A stretch of DNA of 64,000 bases from a bacterium (GCA_029565685.1 JAKQNR010000009.1:186001-250000), one strand, 5' to 3'. Positions 29,049 through 37,643 are shown, numbered from the stretch's first letter. Translations and numbers: made by a program. Notes: a model not told the origin generated them from the sequence alone.

Positions 29049-31172
29049 TTACTCGCTAAAGGTGATGACCGGATCCCAGAAAATTTTTCCGCTTTCGCCG
29101 CTCTGAATGGCTTTTGCGATAAAGCGGATGGCATCATCTTTCTGCACTGCAATCGTCAAATCGTGAGCGGCCTGTGTATCGGCGTTGACAAGCTGAGAAC
29201 GCCAGATTTCCAGCTGATTCTGCAGCAGGCTGATCTCTTTTGTTGCGCCGGGCGCGCCTTCGGCTTGTGCTGTGCCCTCGATGCGGATTTTGCCCTGGCG
29301 CGGTGAAATCCAGGTTCTGGCCGCCGCATAATGGCCGGCCGCCTGCCAATCCGCGCCTAATCGGCAGGTTTCCTCCTCTCCCCATACATTGAGAAAAATC
29401 CGTTTCTCCTGTTTCTTGCCGTTGCCGTCGAGTTCGGTCTTTGCGGCAAAATCGTGAAAACCCAAATCCGTGGCTTGCCCGTCTTTCCATTGCTGGTAAA
29501 ACCACTGGTTCTTTCCCATCACACTGCTGAATCCGGCTGAAGCGCGATAGCTTTCGGCGGTATGCTCGAACGCCATGTGGCGGATGACCGCGCCGGCGGC
29601 GCGGGGATTCCGTTCTGCACGGACGACGATTTTAATCGTATGCGGTTTTATCGCATCCAGACCCTTGCGAATGAAGGCGAACTGGAGTGGAAGAGGCTCT
29701 TGATAATAACAATCCACCGTCTCCTCCAGCCGGCCGTCGATAAAGACGTCCGCCTTGCCGCCGTCTTTATCGGCGATCGCCCGCCAATAAATCTCCGCAC
29801 CGTGGAACGAAAATTCGACGCTGCTGCCGGCGGCGTCGCTTTTACGGAATTGATTCTGATAGCTGTCAGGATTCCGCTCCGCGCACCATTCACCGCTGTA
29901 ATGGTGCTCGGGACTGGCGCACCCGGTGATCCGAGTCTTGCGGCCGACCAGCGGATCGCCGGATTCCGGCAATGGCTCGTAGCTGTAAGAACCATAGGGC
30001 GGGAAATCCGCAACCGCTGTTCTGCCCGGTGCGAATTCGACATGCAGCGCCCGCGACGGCAGGTCGTACAACCAGTAATTGTAGACGCGCAGCATGCGGC
30101 CGCAGACATATGGATCGATGGCGGCGCCGTCGGTCAAGGTGATGCCCATTTTATGGTTTTTCGGATCATCGAACAACTTGGCCTTGGGCGACCATTGCTG
30201 TTTGGCCAGATCGTCACAGGTCGAAATATAGATCGAGCCGTCAGCCAGTCCGGATTCGGTAAAGCGCTTGTCGTTGGCCCCCAGGCAGGGGCCGATGCGC
30301 AGATACTTTTTCAAATAGTCGCTGTAGATAATCCGGCCGTAGATGCCGAACGTATCCATCATCACTCGACTCGCCTTGCCGCCGAGTCCGGGTTCTTTCC
30401 ATTCGCCGTTGCAGTATTTGAACCATTTGCCCGGGGCCATCTTGTCGCTGATCGCACAGCGCGCCACTTCGTTGTACCAGAGATAATAGTTCATTCTGCC
30501 GTCCTTCGGCGCATAGGCGTTGCTGGAATAGATGTAAAAATATCCTCCGCGGGCATCGACATACAGATCGATATCCCCTGGTCCGGCTTCAAAAAAGGCG
30601 CCGGAATATTTCAGCCAATCCCCTTCTTCCGGCAGATGGCCGGTCAAAATATCGCCGACCAGCCGCCAGGTTTCGCCTTTGTCGCAGCTCACTGCCAGAC
30701 GGGTTTTTTTTCTGCTCCAGCCGGCCGGCGGACTGATGCGACGGTCGTATTCACAGTGGAGGGGGGCATACAGCATGCCGCTGCTCTCATCATACCACAT
30801 GCCGCCCAAAAAATGAGTCGAAATACCGCTGCGGTCGACGTGGATAAGGCCGTCGGACTGACGAACCGTTTGCTCGAAATTCGCGCCTTTAAATCGGGCG
30901 ATCTTTACCGTGGTTCCGTACTGGTTGCCCAGATTGAACAACACCCAGACCTCGCCGTCGATGACCGCACTGCCGATGGGCGAATCGATGCCCCACCCCA
31001 CGGCAAAGTTGGGATTGTTGTTATACAGATTAGGAGCAGGAGGGGATACATAATCCGGCAACTGGTCCATGCGCTCGGTTACGGTAAAAGTGAACGCCAG
31101 GCTTGCGTCCCGCAAGGGAGGTGTACACGAAACGCCTAAAACCACCAATACAAACAATACGGTTTTTAACAT
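29049..31172 (-). CDS. Exported Asp-box (sialidase/BNR-like) protein with C-terminal beta-sandwich
   Basis: The start at 31172 follows AGGAGA by about eight bases and gives MLKTVLFVLVVLGVSCTPP, a signal sequence with a cysteine at the likely processing site, so it may be a lipoprotein (the residue at -3 is atypical). The 707-residue protein contains the exact Asp-box SCDKGETW (pattern SxDxGxTW) within a beta-propeller-like region rich in GGMWYDESSGMLYAP and YLRIGPCLG type strands. A later segment (FSFHGAEIYWRAIADKDG then ADVFIDGRLEETVDCY) resembles a carbohydrate-binding jelly-roll domain. Sialidases and related glycosidases use such propellers, but the catalytic arginine triad cannot be confirmed here. 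It is divergent from the esterase gene. Confidence 0.7.
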   Translation of the reverse strand: MLKTVLFVLVVLGVSCTPPLRDASLAFTFTVTERMDQLPDYVSPPAPNLYNNNPNFAVGWGIDSPIGSAVIDGEVWVLFNLGNQYGTTVKIARFKGANFEQTVRQSDGLIHVDRSGISTHFLGGMWYDESSGMLYAPLHCEYDRRISPPAGWSRKKTRLAVSCDKGETWRLVGDILTGHLPEEGDWLKYSGAFFEAGPGDIDLYVDARGGYFYIYSSNAYAPKDGRMNYYLWYNEVARCAISDKMAPGKWFKYCNGEWKEPGLGGKASRVMMDTFGIYGRIIYSDYLKKYLRIGPCLGANDKRFTESGLADGSIYISTCDDLAKQQWSPKAKLFDDPKNHKMGITLTDGAAIDPYVCGRMLRVYNYWLYDLPSRALHVEFAPGRTAVADFPPYGSYSYEPLPESGDPLVGRKTRITGCASPEHHYSGEWCAERNPDSYQNQFRKSDAAGSSVEFSFHGAEIYWRAIADKDGGKADVFIDGRLEETVDCYYQEPLPLQFAFIRKGLDAIKPHTIKIVVRAERNPRAAGAVIRHMAFEHTAESYRASAGFSSVMGKNQWFYQQWKDGQATDLGFHDFAAKTELDGNGKKQEKRIFLNVWGEEETCRLGADWQAAGHYAAARTWISPRQGKIRIEGTAQAEGAPGATKEISLLQNQLEIWRSQLVNADTQAAHDLTIAVQKDDAIRFIAKAIQSGESGKIFWDPVITFSE

Positions 31173-31235
31173 CCAAGGTTCTCCTGTGTTCTGCAGCCAG
31201 GCAAGCAACAGCTACGCCTTTAAACGATCAGATTA

Positions 31236-31264
31236 AAAATAAACAATTTGTTTGTCTTTGCCAA
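31236..31264 (-). promoter_or_regulatory. Candidate promoter of the Asp-box protein gene
   Basis: Minus-strand TTGGCA (31264-31259), 17 bases and TATTTT (31241-31236). The predicted leader to the ATG at 31172 is about 57 bases. Confidence 0.45.
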
Positions 31265-31362
31265 CAGCCGTTTTTCCCAAGGATCGTCAACCCGCTGTTC
31301 TGTTGCTTTGATGCGAAGCTTCACTCATTTTCCACCTGGACCTCCATTTTTTTCGAAAAAAC

Positions 31363-31391
31363 TTGATTTTCTGACCTTGATTGGCTATTTT
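31363..31391 (+). promoter_or_regulatory. Candidate promoter of the esterase gene
   Basis: TTGATT (31363-31368), 17 bases and TATTTT (31386-31391). If it is used, the leader to the ATG at 31713 is about 315 bases, unusually long. Confidence 0.4.
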
Positions 31392-31712
31392 TCCGCGACG
31401 TGAGGAGTTGAATTCGTTTCAGACAATCTTGCCAAGTTTCATGATCGCGGCCGGATTAAGACATCGCTTAATCTCGAACGCCTCCCCAGGGAATTTCTGC
31501 TCGCCTCCGGTCGTAAATACAAACGACGTCCATCCGGGGAGATGGGGATCGCCCTCGCTTACGAAATTCAATGACGATATTCGGTTTACTCGGCGAATAA
31601 AGCAATGCAACCGACTCTTAACCGATGACCGTCTGCCCGGCCTGCGCCGACGAACTTGTACAGCATGCGGCGGCCAATGAACAGAGAAATGATTCTCATA
31701 AAAGGAAAACGG

Positions 31713-32765
31713 ATGAAAATTCCCAAAGAGTATTCCTGCCTGGCCTACTGGCAACAGCGCTATCGGGCCCTGGAGCCCAGTCTGACCTATCGAGCGGCGA
31801 ATGAAGCGGAACATAAAATCTGGCAGCGCGCCTTCAGGAAAAAGTATCGCGAATGCCTCGGCGCCATGCCGACGGAGGATTCGCCGCTGAACGTACAAGT
31901 GTTGGAAGAGAGTGCGACGGAAAAATATATCCGCAGAAAAATCGTCTATAGCGCGGATCGCTATTCCAGCATTCCCGCTTATCTGTTTTTACCCGTCGGC
32001 ATCGATTATCCGGCGCCCGCGGTGATCTGTCCGCACGGCCATGGCCGCGGCAAAGTGGATCCGGCTGGAATCAGCCATACCCGGACGGAAAAGCGGCATA
32101 TCGGTAAATACAATTATAACTACGCCGAGCAGTTCGCCCTGGCCGGCTATGTGACCCTGGCGCCGGACCTTCGCTGTTTCGGCGAGCGCGTCGATGATCC
32201 GGCGCAAGTGTACGGCATGGTCAAGATCGAGGAGGGCGACCACTGGTGCGACATCAATCTTGTTCTTGCCTCGCTGATCGGCTTTAATCTGCTCGCTCTG
32301 CATGTTTACGATATCGGCAGAGCCATCGATGTTCTGCAAAGCATGACAGAGGTAAACGGTAAGCGGATAGGCTGCGTTGGGTTATCCCAGGGCGGCACCA
32401 CCACCCTGTTCAGCGCCGCGTACCACCGGCGCATCAAGGTTGCAGGCATCAGCGGTTATTTCAACTCTTGGAAAGCCTTTCCTATGACGAGCGGACAGTT
32501 GTGCGGTTCGCAGATCGTGCCGAATCTGCTCTCCTATGGCGATCATGCCGAGATCGCAGGACTCATCTGTCCCCGGCCTTTGTTTCTCGAGTTCGGCCGA
32601 CAGGACCCGCTGTTCCCCATCGCCGCCAGCAGGGCATCCTACCAACGGTTGAAAAAAATATATAACAACGCCGGCGCAGCTGCTCGGCTGGAGGTGGAGG
32701 AGTTTGACGGGGTGCATCAATTCAGGGGCGACAGGATTTTCAGCTTTTTTAATAAATGGCTGTAA
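31713..32765 (+). CDS. Alpha/beta-hydrolase, acetylxylan-esterase or dienelactone-hydrolase type
   Basis: The start at 31713 is chosen from AAAGGA, seven bases upstream, rather than the open frame from 31656. The 350-residue protein has no signal peptide, so it is probably cytoplasmic. Family features are the oxyanion-region PAVICPHGHGRGK, the nucleophile elbow GLSQGG within GCVGLSQGGTTTLFSAA, the acid in FGRQDPLFP and a C-terminal histidine in DGVHQF. Together these make a complete Ser-Asp-His set. The best match I recognise is the acetylxylan esterase-like group, which removes acetyl groups from sugars. The surrounding glycan genes fit that role, but other ester substrates are possible. A terminator follows 80 bases after the stop. 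Confidence 0.8.
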   Translation: MKIPKEYSCLAYWQQRYRALEPSLTYRAANEAEHKIWQRAFRKKYRECLGAMPTEDSPLNVQVLEESATEKYIRRKIVYSADRYSSIPAYLFLPVGIDYPAPAVICPHGHGRGKVDPAGISHTRTEKRHIGKYNYNYAEQFALAGYVTLAPDLRCFGERVDDPAQVYGMVKIEEGDHWCDINLVLASLIGFNLLALHVYDIGRAIDVLQSMTEVNGKRIGCVGLSQGGTTTLFSAAYHRRIKVAGISGYFNSWKAFPMTSGQLCGSQIVPNLLSYGDHAEIAGLICPRPLFLEFGRQDPLFPIAASRASYQRLKKIYNNAGAAARLEVEEFDGVHQFRGDRIFSFFNKWL

Positions 32766-33194
32766 TTAAAAATAGAAAACAGCGCCTTTTATTCTGAACG
32801 ATGCATGATCACTTTTCATCGGACGAGTCTCTACATTGGCCCTGGCTGCGCGGCCCCTACTCATCAGGGACGGCGCTTTTTCGGCAAAGTATTACCCTGA
32901 ATTCGAACGCGTGCGATCCGGGCGGGCGCAAATTCTGCCGACTATGCGGAAAAAAATTCGGCATCGTGGTGGGGGATCTTGAAGGGGTATCATCAACACG
33001 TTAGAAACAAACGGTGCAAGTCTATATGCACCGATCGTGTGCATTAGGTTCCCGCTTTGTCCAGAGGCATTCCCCAGAAAGTTTAACAACGAGGGAAGGG
33101 CGAATGGGCGTTGATGATCAGCTAATCGCTGAAGGAAGGCGCGAAGAGGACATCTGTTTTTTATTCCGCAGCCATGACCCGCTTTCCTACCATT
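32766..33194. other. Convergent intergenic region after the esterase
   Basis: These 429 bases lie between the esterase and the ceramidase-like gene, which face each other. The only clear element is the terminator at 32848-32881. Short frames on both strands have no ribosome-binding site and no resemblance to known proteins. Confidence 0.5.
32848..32881 (+). terminator. Rho-independent terminator after the esterase
   Basis: GCGC (32848-32851) and CCCT (32855-32858) pair with AGGG (32866-32869) and GCGC (32873-32876), with small internal mismatches. TTTTT follows. Confidence 0.6.
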
Positions 33195-34517
33195 CTACCA
33201 TTCCGCCAGTCTTCGCATCACTTCCGCCAGATAATCGCCGAAATAGGAACCGAACCAGCACATGGTGCGGGTCTCGTACGCATCCAGCTCATCATAGCGC
33301 GAAGGGACCACATACCCCAGATAACAGCCGTTAAAGCTGGTGACGCTCACCGGTTTGCCCTGCTGTGCAGCCGCTGCCTTGACCTGCAGCGCCAACTGGC
33401 CGCTGAACTCGACCGGCGCGCCGAGGAAGCGGAATTCATCCAACGCCAGCAGGCTGATGTAACAATCCTGGAAATGGAGCAAGCGCCGGGCTAACCAGGC
33501 GTTCAAACGATAATCGCGGTTCAAGCGGATCTGCAAAAGCGGCGGCGCCACCGCCAGCCGGTCATAGGACAAAGCGACGCTGTCCCGGCTCGGCGCTGCC
33601 CAGGCGTGCCGTATCAAACTGTCGGCCAGCCCCTCGCCGATATAGCGTGCGCGCTCGAACCCCTCTCCCTGGCCGCGATGAGAATGGCTGCCCAATCCGG
33701 CGGCGGCGAAGAGCGTCAGCGCTCCGGTCGTCTGCTCCACACGGCGCTCGAGATAACCGGGATAATCAGCGCTGAACTGCAGGTTTTTTTCCGAAAGAAC
33801 GGTCGCATGCGCAGAATAGGTCGCAAACAGGGCCAACGGTTTTTCAGCCGACTCTAACCACAAATACACCAGCTCGTCGTCCACCGGCGCCTGGCTGCCG
33901 AGCAGCCGGTTGCGGATATATTCAGCCGCATGCAGACGGCCGGAACGCCAGGTTGCCGGCTTGAGCGTGCTCAGCGCAGCCTGCAACGCAGCAGCCGTGC
34001 TGTCGACCAACACGGTGGACACGCGTGGATCCGGCTTGCCGCTGAACTGCTCTTCCACAAAACCGTTTCCCCAGCCGCCCGGCCCTGAATGGGTATGCGA
34101 TGCGGTAAAATAGAGCTGTTCCGCTTTCAGTCCTGAGCGTTTTTCAATGGTGCGGGCAAGGTCCGGATGGATCAACAACGCGTCATAGCCGATGAGGCAG
34201 GCTCGTTGCTCTCCGGCCTGCAGGGCGATCACCCGCACATATAGGCTGTCGTGTACCCCGGTGGACGGCTTGCTTTTTCTGGCGCCGAATCCGGCCAACG
34301 GCACGCCGACCGGCGGGGTGATTCCCGCCTTGGCGATGCCGGCCAAAAGCGGCGCTCTTTTAGCTGCAAGGGGCGGTTTGGCGGCAAGTTCGGCCAGAGT
34401 TTGGCGATAATACCCGGTTTGATCATACGGGGTTCGTTCGATCGGCCGCACACAGATCAGCAGCAGAACCACGATCAAAACCGCCAGCGCCAGAAGGATG
34501 CGTATGGCGGTCTTCAT
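33195..34517 (-). CDS. Membrane-anchored neutral/alkaline ceramidase-like protein
   Basis: The start at 34517 is set by the ATGA overlap with the upstream gene; the protein then begins MKTAIRILLALAVLIVVLLLICV, a single anchor helix or signal. The 440-residue product shows GIAKAGITPPVGVPLAGFG near residue 60 and the zinc-site motif FTASHTHSGPGGWGNGF, both hallmarks of neutral-ceramidase N-terminal domains. YSAHATVLSE further on supplies another likely ligand histidine. True neutral ceramidases are about 650-750 residues and hydrolyse the amide of ceramide; this protein is shorter and lacks the C-terminal immunoglobulin-like domain. Bacterial proteins of this short type are often of unknown substrate. 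It is translationally coupled to the pRiA4b ORF-3-like gene. Confidence 0.75.
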   Translation of the reverse strand: MKTAIRILLALAVLIVVLLLICVRPIERTPYDQTGYYRQTLAELAAKPPLAAKRAPLLAGIAKAGITPPVGVPLAGFGARKSKPSTGVHDSLYVRVIALQAGEQRACLIGYDALLIHPDLARTIEKRSGLKAEQLYFTASHTHSGPGGWGNGFVEEQFSGKPDPRVSTVLVDSTAAALQAALSTLKPATWRSGRLHAAEYIRNRLLGSQAPVDDELVYLWLESAEKPLALFATYSAHATVLSEKNLQFSADYPGYLERRVEQTTGALTLFAAAGLGSHSHRGQGEGFERARYIGEGLADSLIRHAWAAPSRDSVALSYDRLAVAPPLLQIRLNRDYRLNAWLARRLLHFQDCYISLLALDEFRFLGAPVEFSGQLALQVKAAAAQQGKPVSVTSFNGCYLGYVVPSRYDELDAYETRTMCWFGSYFGDYLAEVMRRLAEW

Positions 34518-35077
34518 TTTATTCTTTTCAACGCCGCATTGATCTCCGCCAAATCGCACAGCTCTGGATCAAATGGACCGCCGGCCCATTCCAGGTAGGA
34601 ATCGTGTTCTTCATGGTTGGGATCACGGATGGCTTTGAGAAAATCCTTATAGCCCCAAGGTCCACCCACATCTTCAGGCGGACAAGCTCTTTTTCCGTCC
34701 AGGCATCGGACGAGACTCTCGGAACCGCTGGTCGTTATTTTTTCCACTAAAAGGCTATGGCTCCAGCCGTCGCCAAAATCATACTCGTAAAAAAACTGCG
34801 TCTTTTCGAACGGGACCAGCTGCTCCAAGGTAAACTTTCGCTCATCCTCCACCGGTTCCCAATCTTCCGGGCTCGGAAGACTGAACAGCCGGTCGTCCAG
34901 CGTAAACTGGTGAAGATGGCTGTCCGTCCAGCCCATGGCCGCTTGAATGACTTTGTGCAATTTATGGAGCGTCATAGAACCGGGCACCAGCACACGGCGC
35001 CACACGGACGGTTTGACCTCCGCTAAAACGATCTTGATTTGATAGACCTTGCGGCCTTTCGTCTTTTTACTTTGCAT
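34514..35077 (-). CDS. pRiA4b ORF-3-like protein
   Basis: The 187-residue protein matches the plasmid pRiA4b ORF-3 family. It shows YQIKIVLAEVKPSVWRRVLV at the start, then LHKLHKVIQAAMGWTDSHLHQF, the central YEYDFGDGWSHSLLVE and the terminal acidic stretch GGPWGYKDFLKAI. The biochemical role of this family is not established. It is annotated on plasmids and chromosomes and sometimes beside transposase-like genes, but there is no mobile-element sequence here. It sits 62 bases downstream of pepT and overlaps the ceramidase-like gene by four bases (ATGA). Confidence 0.9.
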   Translation of the reverse strand: MQSKKTKGRKVYQIKIVLAEVKPSVWRRVLVPGSMTLHKLHKVIQAAMGWTDSHLHQFTLDDRLFSLPSPEDWEPVEDERKFTLEQLVPFEKTQFFYEYDFGDGWSHSLLVEKITTSGSESLVRCLDGKRACPPEDVGGPWGYKDFLKAIRDPNHEEHDSYLEWAGGPFDPELCDLAEINAALKRIK

Positions 35078-35139
35078 TTCTGCCTCAATGAGTTTAGGGT
35101 GATTGCTGTTCGTATTTGCCCACAGTCATCCTATTTCTT

Positions 35140-36390
35140 TTATGCCGCCGGCCGGCTCTTCTCCTCCCAGATCTGCACCAGATGGACGATCACTTCAACG
35201 GCCTTTTGCATGTCCTGCACCGAAATCCACTCCTGGCGAGAATGAAAATTATGGCCGCCGGTGAAAAGGTTGGGGGTGAGCAGTCCCTTATAGGACAGCT
35301 TGGAGCCGTCGGTACCGCCGCGGATGATGCTCTGCACCGGCGTGACGCCCGCACGGCGTACCGCTTCCAGCGCGTACTCGACCACGCGCGGCTCTTCGTC
35401 CAGTTTGTATTTCATGTTGCGGTAGGATTCATCCACATGGAAATCCATTTTAGCGCGGCCATGGCGCTTCATCACCTCCGCGGCCAGGTTCTGCAGATAC
35501 GTCTCCTTTTCCTTCAACCCCTCGACGGTGAAATCGCGGATTAAAAACTTGATCGTGGACTCTTCCACGGTGCCGGTGAGGCTGTGCGGATGCACATAGC
35601 CTTCGCGCTTCTCCGTGGTCTCGGGAGACAGGCTGTAACGGGGCAATTGCTCGATGATCTCGGCGGCGATCTTGATCGCGTTGACCAGCTTGTCCTTGGC
35701 ATAGCCCGGATGCACATTGACGCCGTGAATGCGGATGGTGACGCTGTCCGCACTGAAGGTTTCGTCCTCCACTTCGCCCAGTGATTCGCCGTCGATGGTA
35801 TAGGCGAAATCAGCGGCGAATTTCTTTACATCGAAATGCTCGGTGCCGCGGCCCACCTCTTCGTCCGGCGTGACGGCGACGCGGATGACGCCGTGACGGA
35901 TTTCCGGATGGGTGATCAAATGCTGCAGCGCGTCAAGAATCTCGGCGATGCCCGCCTTGTTGTCCGCACCCAACAGCGTGGCGCCGTCCGAGGTGATGAG
36001 GTCGTTGCCGATCTGGCCGGCCAGCGCCGGGTTCTCCTGCGCCCGAATGACCAGGCCGGAGGGCAGAGTGAGATCGCCGCCCTTGTAGTTGCGGTGCCAG
36101 GTCGGCTTCACGTCCTTTCCGGATACATCCGGAGAGGTGTCCATGTGCGCGATCAGGCCGATGACCGGCGTTTCATGGGATACGGTGGCCGGCAGCGTGG
36201 CAGTGACATACCCCCACTCGTCCATCTCTGCGTCGGACAGTCCCATGCTGCGCAGATCCTGAACCAGCTCCTGACCGAGCAGCTTTTGTTTCTCCGTGCT
36301 GGGAAAGGTGGACGACTCTTCGCTTGATTGTGTATCAAAGGTCACATAGCGCAAAAAGCGCTCCACGCAGGTGTGTTCGATAGCTGCCAT
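35140..36390 (-). CDS. pepT: Peptidase T (tripeptide aminopeptidase)
   Basis: PepT is a cytoplasmic M20-family dizinc aminopeptidase that removes the N-terminal residue from tripeptides. The 416-residue length is close to the 408-410 usual in the family. Visible metal and catalytic motifs are LIAHMDTSPDVSG (H82 and D84), LLGADNKAG, TPDEEVGRG (catalytic glutamate) and the C-terminal NLFTGGHNFHSRQEW. YTIDGESLGEVEDE matches the family core. It is the first gene of a minus-strand run with the pRiA4b ORF-3-like and ceramidase-like genes, and is divergent from the lipoprotein gene of the ECF operon. Confidence 0.96.
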   Translation of the reverse strand: MAAIEHTCVERFLRYVTFDTQSSEESSTFPSTEKQKLLGQELVQDLRSMGLSDAEMDEWGYVTATLPATVSHETPVIGLIAHMDTSPDVSGKDVKPTWHRNYKGGDLTLPSGLVIRAQENPALAGQIGNDLITSDGATLLGADNKAGIAEILDALQHLITHPEIRHGVIRVAVTPDEEVGRGTEHFDVKKFAADFAYTIDGESLGEVEDETFSADSVTIRIHGVNVHPGYAKDKLVNAIKIAAEIIEQLPRYSLSPETTEKREGYVHPHSLTGTVEESTIKFLIRDFTVEGLKEKETYLQNLAAEVMKRHGRAKMDFHVDESYRNMKYKLDEEPRVVEYALEAVRRAGVTPVQSIIRGGTDGSKLSYKGLLTPNLFTGGHNFHSRQEWISVQDMQKAVEVIVHLVQIWEEKSRPAA

Positions 36391-36444
36391 AGTTCTCTCC
36401 CTGAATAATCGACGACAAGGCGGCGGGCCGCCGGCGATTACCTG

Positions 36445-36473
36445 TTGTTTGAATTCGGATAAAAGCGTATATT
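36445..36473 (+). promoter_or_regulatory. Sigma-70-type promoter of the ECF/metal-stress operon
   Basis: TTGTTT (36445-36450), 17 bases and TATATT (36468-36473). The transcript would start near 36481, about 48 bases before the ATG at 36529. It is the only good promoter before the five genes, which end at the terminator 38936-38959. Confidence 0.6.
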
Positions 36474-36528
36474 GTACTTCCGGCTTCCGCAGCCGGGCTG
36501 TCCTGCAATTTACAAAAAAGGTTTACAT

Positions 36529-37020
36529 ATGACAAAAAGAATTTTCATCTTCTGCCTCCTGGCGGCCTTCTGCCTGGGCTGCGGGCCGAAAAAAAAGACC
36601 GGCCAGGACGACCGCGGCGACAACGGCGGATTCGTCCGCTTTACCGTGGAGGGCAAGCCCATGCACGATGACTATTTCGTCGCCCAGTTCACTCCGGCCG
36701 GCGACCTTTTTGACAGCGACAACCTGCAACTGTTCAACTATAACACCGGTTCGAGCAAATATCCACAGCTGTTAATGGATATCAATTACAAGCAGAGCGA
36801 TCTAAAGCTGTGGAAAGCGCAGAGCCTGCCCACCAGCGTGTTGGCCTTCTCTGTCTCTCCGCAAGCCCCGCCGCTCCAGTCCAGCGGCGAGGTGAAAATT
36901 TTGCAAGTCTCGGATCAATTCGTCCAGGGATCGTTCTCCGGGGAGCTGGTGCATCCGGAAACCGGCAAAACCTTCCCTATCCGCGGCGAATTCAAAGCCG
37001 TGCTCAAGATCAACATTTAA
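36529..37020 (+). CDS. Hypothetical exported, possibly lipid-anchored protein heading the ECF operon
   Basis: The start at 36529 follows an AAAAAAGG sequence, and the protein begins MTKRIFIFCLLAAFCLGCGPKKK, a signal peptide ending in a cysteine that could be lipidated. The 163-residue protein has a lysine-rich linker, then beta-rich sequence (GGFVRFTVEGKPMHDDYF, then NYNTGSSKYPQLLMDINYK and VQGSFSGELVHPETGKTFP). I recognise no named domain. It lies 32 bases upstream of the sigma factor gene in the same transcript, so it may be the outer-membrane input or an effector of the stress circuit; this is inference from position. Confidence 0.75.
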   Translation: MTKRIFIFCLLAAFCLGCGPKKKTGQDDRGDNGGFVRFTVEGKPMHDDYFVAQFTPAGDLFDSDNLQLFNYNTGSSKYPQLLMDINYKQSDLKLWKAQSLPTSVLAFSVSPQAPPLQSSGEVKILQVSDQFVQGSFSGELVHPETGKTFPIRGEFKAVLKINI

Positions 37021-37052
37021 ACGGATTACCACCCTACATCGCGAAGGCGGCT

Positions 37053-37607
37053 GTGCAGAATCAACAATGGATGGAAAAAATAGCAGGCGGAGACCATCGG
37101 GCCTTCCGGCAGCTCTACGAGCATTATGCGCCCGCCATCTACCGCCTGTGTCTGCGCTTTCTAAATAACCGGAGCGAAGCGGAGGATGCGGTTCAAGACA
37201 TCTTTGTCAAAATCCACCACTCTCTCCCGGAATTCAAGGGACGCAGCAAGCTCGCCACCTGGATCTATCGCATCAGCGTCAACCACTGTCTGAACCTTAA
37301 ACGGAAACGCCGTCTGGCCTCCTTTTTGAGCCTGGAGTTTCTCGACGCGCTCAATTCCTCGCCCGCGGAAGCAACACCCGATCCACATCAAGCGTTGGAA
37401 AAAGACGAAAGCGAAAACCTAGTCCGGCAAGCCATTCAAAAACTGCCCGGTCGTCAGCGGCTGGCTCTCATTCTGAGCCGCTATGAAGGAAAAAGCTATC
37501 AGGAGATCGCCGAGGTGATGGCGTGCTCTGTGCCGGCGGTGGAATCCTGCCTCCATCACGCCAAAAAGAACTTGGCCGCCGCGCTGAAAAAATACCTGGG
37601 AAAATAG
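37053..37607 (+). CDS. ECF-type RNA polymerase sigma factor
   Basis: This 184-residue protein has region 2 (AFRQLYEHYAPAIYRLCLRF, EAEDAVQDIFVKIH, then ATWIYRISVNHCLNLKRKRR) and region 4 (QAIQKLPGRQRLALILSRYE, then GKSYQEIAEVMACSVPAVES), the layout of sigma-70 family ECF factors. I chose the GTG at 37053, with AAGGCGG just upstream, over the ATG at 37071; the frame is open to 36810, where it overlaps the lipoprotein gene. The anti-sigma gene follows 36 bases after the stop. I infer that it directs transcription of envelope-stress genes, probably including its own operon. Confidence 0.92.
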   Translation: MQNQQWMEKIAGGDHRAFRQLYEHYAPAIYRLCLRFLNNRSEAEDAVQDIFVKIHHSLPEFKGRSKLATWIYRISVNHCLNLKRKRRLASFLSLEFLDALNSSPAEATPDPHQALEKDESENLVRQAIQKLPGRQRLALILSRYEGKSYQEIAEVMACSVPAVESCLHHAKKNLAAALKKYLGK

Positions 37608-37643
37608 TGCAAGTTTTTCGTCGCAACTGTGTCTAATAGGCAT

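Larger units (their letters stand above)
31173..31712. other. Divergent intergenic region between the Asp-box protein and the esterase
   Basis: These 540 bases hold two outward-facing promoter candidates and a long untranslated stretch before the esterase. Frames exist on both strands (31381-31680 plus, 31419-31898 minus); the minus one runs into the esterase gene. Neither has a convincing start or a family resemblance. A decayed gene remnant is possible but cannot be shown. Confidence 0.45.

Noticed and set aside
29562..31139. A 525-residue plus-strand open frame opposite the Asp-box protein
   Set aside because: It is antisense to a gene with a signal peptide, an Asp-box and a good ribosome-binding site; the opposite frame resembles nothing.
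34514..35077. The pRiA4b ORF-3-like gene as a sign of a mobile element
   Set aside because: No transposase, integrase, terminal repeats or att-like duplication is visible around it, and it is coupled to ordinary chromosomal genes.
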